From NCBI RefSeq assembly GCF_001633165.1, contig NZ_CP015418.1, positions 620,001 to 684,000 of the forward strand: DNA of 64,000 nucleotides, in the 5' to 3' direction. Position 1 is the stretch's first letter; each line of letters begins with the position of its first letter. Below the pieces are notes generated by a model. That model saw only the letters and a program-made list of their open reading frames with translations, was not told the DNA's origin and did not search any database. Of this stretch, positions 57,573-64,000 are shown piece by piece. Source of the DNA: Rhodovulum sulfidophilum DSM 1374. Its GTDB lineage: Bacteria > Pseudomonadota > Alphaproteobacteria > Rhodobacterales > Rhodobacteraceae. Both the position numbers and the translations under genes were made by a program.

Positions 57573-58725
57573 AGACTGGCAGGAGGGCGGCTTCGGACTT
57601 TACGTCCACTGGCCGTTCTGCCTGTCGAAATGCCCCTATTGCGACTTCAACAGCCATGTTTCGGCCGAGATAGACACGGCACGCTGGCAAGACGCTTATC
57701 TTTCCGAGATCCGCCGCCTCGGCGCCGAGACCGGCCCGCGCGTGCTGAACACCGTCTTTTTCGGCGGCGGCACCCCCAGCCTGATGCCACCCGAACTGGT
57801 CGGCGCCATCCTCGACACCGCCCGGTCTGTCTGGACCCCCGCGAATGACATCGAGGTCACGCTAGAGGCCAATCCGACCTCGGTCGAGGCCGGGCGTTTC
57901 ACGGGATTTGCCGAGGCCGGCGTCAACCGTGTCTCGCTTGGCATACAGGCGCTGAACGATGCCGACCTCAGGCGGCTCGGGCGCACCCATAGCGTGGCCG
58001 AGGCCCGCGCCGCCTTCGACATCGCCCGCAGCCGGTTCCCGCGTGTCAGTTTTGACCTGATCTATGCCAGGCAATCCCAGAGCCTCGCGGCCTGGCGCGA
58101 CGAGCTTGGCGAGGCTCTGGCGATGGCCGTCGATCACCTCTCGCTGTACCAGCTCACCGTCGAAGCCGGCACTGCCTTCGGCGACCGGCTGGCGCGTGGC
58201 GGCTTGAAGGGGTTGCCCGACGAGGATCTCGGCGCCGATCTTTACGAATTGACGCAAGAGCTGTGCGAAACCGCCGGAATGCCCGCTTATGAGGTCTCGA
58301 ACCACGCCCGCCCCGGCGCCGAGTCGCGGCATAACCTGATCTATTGGCAGGCGGGCGATTACGCGGGGATCGGACCGGGGGCGCATGGTCGCCTGACCCT
58401 GGGCGGCCGTCGTACGGCAACCGATACCCCGCTCCCGCCCATGTCCTGGCTCGAGCGCGTCGAACGCGAGGGAACGGGAGACCTGTCGCGCAGCACCGTC
58501 GCGCCCGCCGATCAGGGCGCCGAATATCTGATGATGGGTCTCCGCCTGGCCCAAGGGCTGTCGCTGAAACGCTACGAACGCATTGCCAACTCGCAGATAG
58601 ATGGCAGTAAAATCAAAGAGTTGTCGGATCTCGGTCTGATCGAGACCGAGGCGGATCAACTGCGAGCAACGGCTGCGGGGCGCGCGGTCCTGAATGCAGT
58701 GATCCGCGCGCTGCTGCCGGATTAG
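57562..58725 (+). CDS. hemW: radical SAM heme chaperone HemW
   Basis: A 387-aa coproporphyrinogen-dehydrogenase-like protein of the HemN family. The radical SAM cysteines are in HWPFCLSKCPYCDFNSH (CxxxCxxC), followed by FFGGGTPSLM. The extra C-terminal HemN-like domain is present (YLMMGLRLAQGLSLKRYE). HemW is thought to deliver heme, not to oxidise coproporphyrinogen. The start is TTG 57562 with GGTGAG 5 nt upstream. Its stop overlaps the parB stop by 3 nt. Confidence 0.93.
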   Translation: MSAEDWQEGGFGLYVHWPFCLSKCPYCDFNSHVSAEIDTARWQDAYLSEIRRLGAETGPRVLNTVFFGGGTPSLMPPELVGAILDTARSVWTPANDIEVTLEANPTSVEAGRFTGFAEAGVNRVSLGIQALNDADLRRLGRTHSVAEARAAFDIARSRFPRVSFDLIYARQSQSLAAWRDELGEALAMAVDHLSLYQLTVEAGTAFGDRLARGGLKGLPDEDLGADLYELTQELCETAGMPAYEVSNHARPGAESRHNLIYWQAGDYAGIGPGAHGRLTLGGRRTATDTPLPPMSWLERVEREGTGDLSRSTVAPADQGAEYLMMGLRLAQGLSLKRYERIANSQIDGSKIKELSDLGLIETEADQLRATAAGRAVLNAVIRALLPD

Positions 58726-59627
58726 TCCTCGCCGCCGCCGCCCGAGGGCGCGCTCAGCACCGCACAAAGACGGTCGAGATCGTCGAGCGAGCGATACGAG
58801 ACCACAAGATCGCCCGATCCGTCTGTTCGATGCTCGATCGAGACATCCATACCCAGATTGGCGGCGAGATCCTGCTCCAGCGCACGGGTATCTGCGTCCT
58901 TCGCGACCGGCGGCGGCGGCCGACGTTTCTTCGTCGTCGAGCCTGACTTGGCCAGTTTCTCGGTCTCGCGCACCGAAAGCCGCCCCTTGATCACCTGCCG
59001 CGCCATCGTCGCCGGATCGGTTGTTGTGATCAAAGCCCGGGCATGGCCCGCACTCAACCGCCCCTCGCGCAGATAGCCCTGAACCTCGTCGGGCAACTGC
59101 AGAAGCCGCAGCAGGTTGGCAATGTGGCTACGGCTTTTCCCCAGCGCCTCGGCCACCTTATCTTGTGTATGGCCGAAGCGATCCATCAACTGACGGTAGC
59201 CCATCGCCTCTTCCAGCGGATTCAGATCGGCCCGCTGGATGTTCTCGATGATGGCTATTTCCAGCACTTCGGTATCGTCCAGCTCACGGACGATCACCGG
59301 AACCTCATGCTTCTGCGCCAGCTGCGAGGCGCGCCAGCGGCGTTCGCCGGCCACGATCTCGTAACGCCCCTCGCTGCGCTTGCTGGGCCGTACGATCAGA
59401 GGCTGGATCACACCCTTCTCGCGGATCGAGTCGGAAAGCTCCTTCAGCGCCTCTTCAGAAAACAGCCGCCGTGGCTGATCGGGATTCGGTTCAAGAAGAT
59501 CCAGCGCAATCATCTGGTCGGCCTTGCTGCGCGGCGTCTCGTCCCGCTCGGCCTCCGGTTCGATCCGAACATCGGCCATCAGCGCCGACAGGCCGCGTCC
59601 CAGGCCGCGTTTTTCCGGTTGCTTCAT
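58722..59627 (-). CDS. parB: chromosome partition protein ParB
   Basis: A 301-aa DNA-binding CTPase that loads at parS and spreads. The N-terminal ParA-interacting box is GLGRGLSALM. The CTPase core has GERRWRASQLA and ENIQRADLNPLEEA, followed by the helix-turn-helix (QDKVAEALGKSRSHIANLLRLL) and a C-terminal dimer domain. ATG 59627 is the conserved start. Two perfect parS sites lie 1.4 and 3.3 kb upstream, in rsmG and mnmG. Confidence 0.97.
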   Translation of the reverse strand: MKQPEKRGLGRGLSALMADVRIEPEAERDETPRSKADQMIALDLLEPNPDQPRRLFSEEALKELSDSIREKGVIQPLIVRPSKRSEGRYEIVAGERRWRASQLAQKHEVPVIVRELDDTEVLEIAIIENIQRADLNPLEEAMGYRQLMDRFGHTQDKVAEALGKSRSHIANLLRLLQLPDEVQGYLREGRLSAGHARALITTTDPATMARQVIKGRLSVRETEKLAKSGSTTKKRRPPPPVAKDADTRALEQDLAANLGMDVSIEHRTDGSGDLVVSYRSLDDLDRLCAVLSAPSGGGGED

Positions 59628-59646
59628 CTCTCGTCTCCCTGTGGCC

Positions 59647-60456
59647 TCAGGCGCCGACCGGCACCTTCGGCTCCAGCATTTCCTGCGCAAGCGCGCGATA
59701 GGCCTCGGCGCCGCGCGAATTCGGGTCGTAATCGAGCACCGGCATCGCATAGGACGGCGCCTCGCTGACCCGGACGTTGCGCGGAATGACCGTCCGGAAC
59801 ACCAGGTCGCCCAGATAGGCACGCGCATCATTTTCGACGGCTTGCGAGAGGTTGTTGCGACGGTCCGCCATGGTCAGCACCACCCCCTCGATCCGGAGGC
59901 TCGAATTGGCCGTCTGGCGCAACTCGCGGATCGTAAGCATCAGTTGCGAGAGCCCTTCCAGCGCGAAAAACTCGCTTTGAAGCGGCACGAGAACCGAATG
60001 CGCCGCCACCATCGCATTGATCGTCAGCAAACTCAGCGCCGGCGGGCAGTCGATCAGCACGAAATCGAAGCCATAGGCATCCATAGCCGGCTGGCGAAGC
60101 GCGTCATGCAGAAGGAAACTGCGCTTTTCATTGGCCACCATCTCGATATCGGCCGAGCTCAGGTCCGTGGTCGACGGCGCTATATATAGGTTACCCTTGG
60201 GCGATTTTACCACGATATCGGCCAGGGGCGCATCATCCAAGATCAGATCGTAGGTCGTCCTGACCCGCGCCTCGGGCGCGACGCCCAGACCGGTCGAGGC
60301 ATTTCCCTGCGGATCGATATCGACGATCAGAACGGTCTTGCCAAGCTCCGCCAAGGCAGCGCCCAGATTGATCGCGGTGGTTGTCTTGCCCACTCCGCCC
60401 TTCTGGTTTGCCACGGCGATGATTTTAGGGCCTTTGGGGCGCGTGGGGTCAGACAC
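59647..60456 (-). CDS. parA: chromosome partition ATPase ParA
   Basis: A 269-aa Walker ATPase that positions replicated origins with ParB. The deviant Walker A is ANQKGGVGKTTTAINLG, and VLIVDIDPQGNASTGLG and LIDCPPALSLLTINAM follow. No N-terminal DNA-binding domain is present, the chromosomal (Soj-like) form. It overlaps the rsmG stop by 8 nt and is 19 nt upstream of parB. Confidence 0.97.
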   Translation of the reverse strand: MSDPTRPKGPKIIAVANQKGGVGKTTTAINLGAALAELGKTVLIVDIDPQGNASTGLGVAPEARVRTTYDLILDDAPLADIVVKSPKGNLYIAPSTTDLSSADIEMVANEKRSFLLHDALRQPAMDAYGFDFVLIDCPPALSLLTINAMVAAHSVLVPLQSEFFALEGLSQLMLTIRELRQTANSSLRIEGVVLTMADRRNNLSQAVENDARAYLGDLVFRTVIPRNVRVSEAPSYAMPVLDYDPNSRGAEAYRALAQEMLEPKVPVGA

Positions 60457-61069
60457 GGGCGATGCCTCCGAGTTTCAGAACAACGGCCTGCGGATCGGTC
60501 TTGCTGGGATGGTTTTGAACCTCGAACCGCCAGGATGCAAGCGCCCGGTTCACTTCATCAGCGTATCGGGCGCCTTTCGGGAATAGCGCGATACCTCCGG
60601 GCGCGAGATGCCGCTCTGCAAAGCCAAGAAGCCGGTCCAGCGGCGCCAAGGCCCGGGCCGAAAGCACATCTGCCTCTTGCGGGTCTGCGGCTTCGATTCG
60701 CGCATCGATCACCTCAACCCGTTTCAGACCGAGTTCCCGGGCCACTGTCCGCAAAAACGTGGCTTTCCGTTGATCGCTTTCGATCAAGGTGACCCGAAGG
60801 CTCGGCGCATGTTCCTCCCCAATTATCGCGATCACGAGCCCGGGAAAGCCCCCACCACTTCCCAGGTCGACCCAATGCCGGGCCTCGGCCGGGGCAAGAT
60901 CGAAAAGCTGAGCAGAATCCGCAAAATGCCGGATTTCAAGCTCATCCAGTGTCGCGCGGGATACCAGATTTATCGCCGGGCTCCACTTGCGCAACAGGGC
61001 TGCATAGCTTGCCAGACGCTCCGATGTTTCACGTGAAACATCGGGAAATTCCCCTGCTGCAATTGTCAT
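60449..61069 (-). CDS. rsmG: 16S rRNA G527 N7-methyltransferase RsmG
   Basis: A 206-aa GidB-type methyltransferase acting on the 530 loop of 16S rRNA. SAM motif I is [16 protein letters not shown], followed by [41 protein letters not shown] is typical of GidB. Residues 11-15 (VSRET) are encoded by a perfect parS site. Its ATG overlaps the mnmG stop as ATGA. Confidence 0.96.
   Translation of the reverse strand: MTIAAGEFPDVSRETSERLASYAALLRKWSPAINLVSRATLDELEIRHFADSAQLFDLAPAEARHWVDLGSGGGFPGLVIAIIGEEHAPSLRVTLIESDQRKATFLRTVARELGLKRVEVIDARIEAADPQEADVLSARALAPLDRLLGFAERHLAPGGIALFPKGARYADEVNRALASWRFEVQNHPSKTDPQAVVLKLGGIARV
61025..61040. other. parS: parS site 1 (perfect)
   Basis: TGTTTCACGTGAAACA, the 16-bp ParB-binding palindrome, lies inside the 5' end of rsmG. 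parA and parB are 0.6 and 1.4 kb downstream. Confidence 0.95.
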
Positions 61070-62940
61070 GCCGACTGCCGCTCCATCTGGCGCAGGCGCG
61101 CAAGGATCAAGGTCGCCGCAGCAGGTGTCATTCCATCGATGCGCGCGGCCTGCCCAAGGGTTTCCGGCTGCACCCTGGAGAGCTTGCCCTTCAGTTCGGC
61201 GGAGAGCCCTTCGAGCTTCTCATAGTCGAAACAGGACGGGATGCGTTGGGCCTCATCCCGCCGCATAGCCTCTACATCTAGTGTTTGGCGGGCAATATAA
61301 TTCGCATATAATGCGTCTCGCGCCAACTGGACCCGGCTCTCGCGGTCCACCTCCTCAAGCTCAGGATCGAGCGGAATCAGGTCTTCAAAGCTCACATCGG
61401 GGAAGGCGAGAAGGTCGATACCCGACCGGCGGGTCCCATCGGCATTCACCTTGATCCCGGCCGCGGCCACCTGCTTCGGCGTGACCGACATGGACTCCAG
61501 CCGCGCGCGCCCCGCCGAAAGACGCTCCATCTTTGCCTCGAAAGACGTCCGACGCCGATCTCCGACGCAACCGATCTCGAGCCCGACCGGCGTCAGCCGC
61601 TGATCGGCGTTATCCGCCCGAAGAGACAGGCGGAATTCGGCCCGCGAGGTGAACATGCGATAAGGTTCGCTGACCCCGCGCGTGATCAGGTCATCGATCA
61701 TGACGCCAATATAGCTTGTAGTCCGGCTGAAGATCACCGGCCCCTGCCCCGCCACATCCCGCGCCGCATTCAGCCCTGCGACCAGACCTTGCGCCGCCGC
61801 TTCTTCATATCCGGTCGTGCCGTTGATCTGTCCCGCCAGGAACAGCCCGGGTACATCGCGCAGCTCAAGTGTCGGGCGCAGCGCGCGCGGATCGACGTAA
61901 TCATATTCTATGGCGTAGCCCGGTTGCAGGATGGTCGCGTTCTCCAGCCCTTTGATCGAGTGGACATACGCCTCCTGCACCTCTTCGGGCAAAGAGGTCG
62001 AAATGCCGTTGGGATAGACTGTCGGATCGTCGAGACCTTCGGGCTCCAGAAAGATCTGGTGCGACTCCTTCTCGGCGAACCGGACGACCTTGTCTTCGAT
62101 AGAGGGGCAATAGCGCGGCCCGACACCTTCTATATGGCCACCATACATTGCCGAGCGCGAGAGGTTTTTACGAATGATATCATGGGTTTGCGCATTCGTA
62201 TGGGTGATACCGCAGGCCACCTGTCGCGCCTCGACATGCGACGAGAGGAACGAGAACAAAACCGGTTCGTCATCACCTGGCTGGCGATCGAGACGATCCC
62301 AGTCAATGGTCCGACCGTCAAGCCGCGGCGGCGTCCCCGTCTTCAGGCGCCCCAGCGGCAAGCCGAATCCATCGATCCGCTCGGCTAGACGAACCGACGG
62401 ACGGTCGCCAATTCGTCCCCCCGGGGTTTGTCGATTCCCAATATGGATGACGCCGCGTAGAAAGGTGCCTGTGGTCAGAACCACGGCCCCGGCCGACAAT
62501 TCACTCCCATCGGCCAGTACGACGCCTGCAATGCGACCATCGCGCTGAAGAAAATCAGCCGCTTCTCCCTCGACGATCTCGAGCCCCGGCTCCGCGCTCA
62601 GAGCTGTTTGCACTGCCTGACGATAGAGCTTCCGGTCAGCCTGGGCCCGCGGCCCCTGTACGGCGGGGCCCTTACGGCGGTTCAAAAGGCGAAACTGGAT
62701 CCCCGCGCGGTCAGCGGCCCGCCCCATCACGCCGTCGAGAGCATCGACTTCCCGCACGAGATGGCCTTTCCCGAGGCCGCCAATCGCCGGATTGCAGGAC
62801 ATGACGCCGATCCCGTCCCGACGCAGCGTGACCATAGCTGTCCTCGCGCCAAGACGCGCGGCGGCATGCGCCGCTTCAGCACCGGCATGGCCGCCGCCGA
62901 CCACGATGACATCAAAAGCGCGATGTTTCACGTGAAACAC
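61066..62940 (-). CDS. mnmG: tRNA uridine 5-carboxymethylaminomethyl enzyme MnmG
   Basis: A 624-aa FAD protein (GidA) that with MnmE modifies wobble uridine 34. The FAD loop is [45 protein letters not shown] and [21 protein letters not shown] are family signatures. The start is GTG 62940, giving MFHVKH; these codons are a parS site. It begins 3 nt after the mnmE stop and overlaps rsmG. Confidence 0.97.
   Translation of the reverse strand: MFHVKHRAFDVIVVGGGHAGAEAAHAAARLGARTAMVTLRRDGIGVMSCNPAIGGLGKGHLVREVDALDGVMGRAADRAGIQFRLLNRRKGPAVQGPRAQADRKLYRQAVQTALSAEPGLEIVEGEAADFLQRDGRIAGVVLADGSELSAGAVVLTTGTFLRGVIHIGNRQTPGGRIGDRPSVRLAERIDGFGLPLGRLKTGTPPRLDGRTIDWDRLDRQPGDDEPVLFSFLSSHVEARQVACGITHTNAQTHDIIRKNLSRSAMYGGHIEGVGPRYCPSIEDKVVRFAEKESHQIFLEPEGLDDPTVYPNGISTSLPEEVQEAYVHSIKGLENATILQPGYAIEYDYVDPRALRPTLELRDVPGLFLAGQINGTTGYEEAAAQGLVAGLNAARDVAGQGPVIFSRTTSYIGVMIDDLITRGVSEPYRMFTSRAEFRLSLRADNADQRLTPVGLEIGCVGDRRRTSFEAKMERLSAGRARLESMSVTPKQVAAAGIKVNADGTRRSGIDLLAFPDVSFEDLIPLDPELEEVDRESRVQLARDALYANYIARQTLDVEAMRRDEAQRIPSCFDYEKLEGLSAELKGKLSRVQPETLGQAARIDGMTPAAATLILARLRQMERQSA
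62924..62939. other. parS: parS site 2 (perfect)
   Basis: A second TGTTTCACGTGAAACA starts one base inside the mnmG GTG start codon and encodes its second to sixth residues (FHVKH). It lies 1899 bp from site 1. Confidence 0.95.
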
Positions 62941-62943
62941 TCC

Positions 62944-64000
62944 TCACTTTCCAAGACAGAAGCGCGAGAAAATCTCGTCGAGCAAGGTTTCGACATCCAC
63001 CCGGCCAAGCAGCGTTTCCAGAGCCCGCACGGCGCGGCGCAAATCTTCGGCCGCCAGTTCTGCCGTTTCCATGCCGAGGGATAGCTGATTCTGAGCCTCG
63101 GCGATAGCGCCGCCGGCCCGCCGCATAGCCTCTGCATGGCGTTCTCGCGTAGCCGTGACAGTCCGAGAGGCGCGTCCTTCCAGTGTCGTGGATATATCGG
63201 CAACCAGGTCGGCAACCCCCTCCCCGGTCAGGCCCGACACCCCATGTCCTGCGCCGTCGGCAAGATCTGCCTTGCCGCGCAGGACGATATCTTCGGGCCC
63301 GGGCACCAGCCCCTGGGTCTTGCCGGTATCGTCGAGAAGAAAGACACGCAAATCAGCGGCTTCGGCGCGGGCAACGGCGCGGGCGATACCGATCGTCTCG
63401 ACCTCATCCGCACTCTCTCGCAGACCGGCGGTGTCAAGAAAGGTCACGGGCAGACCCTCAAGATCCATCCGGACTTCGATGACATCCCGGGTTGTGCCGG
63501 CATGTTCTGACGTTATTGCCGCCTCGCGGCCCGCGAGGTGGTTCAGAAGAGTGGACTTTCCCGCATTCGGCGGTCCGACGATGGCGACTTCGAACCCGTC
63601 CCGTATGCGCTCCGCCACCGATACGCCGTCGATCTCCGCCCGCAGCGACGCCGCGACCTCGTCCAGCAAACCGGTCACTTCCGGGGTCACGTCGACCGGA
63701 ACATCTTCGTCGGCAAAATCGATGGTCGCTTCCAGAAGCGCGGCCGCCCTGATCAAGGCCTCGCGCCATCTGTCAACCTTCGCCCCGAGGGCGCCCGACA
63801 GGACCCGCAAGGCCTGGCGCCGCTGAGCCTCGGTTTCCGCTTCGAGAAGATCGCCCAATCCTTCGACCTGCGCGAGGTCGAGCACGCCGTTTTCCAAAGC
63901 GCGTCGCGTGAATTCCCCGGGTTCGGCCAGCCTCAGACCGTCGATGCGCCCCAGGGCAGAGAGCAGCGCCGCCACGGTTGCCGGACTACCATGACATTGA
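62944..64000 (-). CDS. mnmE: tRNA modification GTPase MnmE (partial)
   Basis: The 5' end is off the right edge; the frame remains open to the end of the window, where it reads [17 protein letters not shown], inside the N-terminal tetrahydrofolate domain. The G domain has [12 protein letters not shown] (P-loop), GTTRD and DTAGLRES. The C-terminus ends FCLGK, the conserved C-x-G-K motif needed for tRNA modification with MnmG. A GTG at 63975 that opens a shorter frame is internal. Confidence 0.95.
   Translation of the reverse strand, partial: QCHGSPATVAALLSALGRIDGLRLAEPGEFTRRALENGVLDLAQVEGLGDLLEAETEAQRRQALRVLSGALGAKVDRWREALIRAAALLEATIDFADEDVPVDVTPEVTGLLDEVAASLRAEIDGVSVAERIRDGFEVAIVGPPNAGKSTLLNHLAGREAAITSEHAGTTRDVIEVRMDLEGLPVTFLDTAGLRESADEVETIGIARAVARAEAADLRVFLLDDTGKTQGLVPGPEDIVLRGKADLADGAGHGVSGLTGEGVADLVADISTTLEGRASRTVTATRERHAEAMRRAGGAIAEAQNQLSLGMETAELAAEDLRRAVRALETLLGRVDVETLLDEIFSRFCLGK

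Overview
The window is core chromosome from a GC-rich alphaproteobacterium, most likely a Rhodobacteraceae member (Rhodobacter/Rhodovulum-like). I infer this from the protein sequences, the RNase D-kdsD-lptCAB-hpf-ptsN and mnmE-mnmG-rsmG-parA-parB gene orders, an alphaproteobacterial RpoH-type promoter before dnaK, and ubiquinone/complex I assembly-type genes. I see no prophage, insertion sequence, CRISPR array or integrated element. Genes are packed tightly, with many 1-11 nt overlaps and several GTG/TTG starts.

Layout. 1-5861: a partial NDUFA9-like gene, tRNA-Leu(CAG), RNase D, and a lipopolysaccharide block (kdsD, lptC, lptA, lptB) followed by hpf and ptsN. 6192-10714 (minus): UDP-sugar and Kdo supply (galE, galU, kdsB) plus cysQ and alkB. 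10885-14903: dnaK-dnaJ and radC. 14917-19354 (minus): a substrate-binding/OmpA fusion protein and secA. 19532-22185: a parvulin foldase, argJ with an unusual N-terminal extension, and mutT. 22361-27750 (minus): the rimP-nusA-ylxR-infB operon, preceded by a leader with an intrinsic terminator. 27900-34721: methyltransferases, proline iminopeptidase, ubiG, a MarR regulator, a nitrilase-like hydrolase, glutaredoxin, comF and hemH. 34831-40102: a small exported protein, two L,D-transpeptidases around a CAP lipoprotein, an RNA uracil methyltransferase and an ABC exporter. 40174-45203: CCA transferase, two Nudix genes, hslO, and a REC-PP2C phosphatase divergent from an Hpt protein. 45223-54415: ilvA, argG, exported msrA, maeB, a lower-GC yrbL-like gene and mutS. 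54479-58725: grpE-hrcA, rph, rdgB and hemW. 58722-64000: parB, parA, rsmG, mnmG and partial mnmE.

Functional themes. The left third supplies and exports lipopolysaccharide: Kdo precursors from KdsD and KdsB, nucleotide sugars from GalU/GalE, and the Lpt bridge and its ATPase. Heat-shock and proteostasis genes are spread over three loci (dnaKJ, hslO, hrcA-grpE). The right end is the chromosome-partition locus. Two perfect 16-bp parS sites lie inside the mnmG start region and early rsmG, next to parAB, which suggests that the replication origin is not far beyond the right end.

No clearly new multi-gene system is visible. The observations most worth a second look are regulatory or structural: a 12-bp perfect inverted repeat downstream of a consensus -35 before hpf, a long imperfect hairpin in the ptsN-galE gap, an intrinsic terminator 25 nt before rimP, tandem repeats at the hrcA promoter, parS sites embedded in genes, a coiled-coil extension on ArgJ, and a divergent REC-PP2C/Hpt pair.
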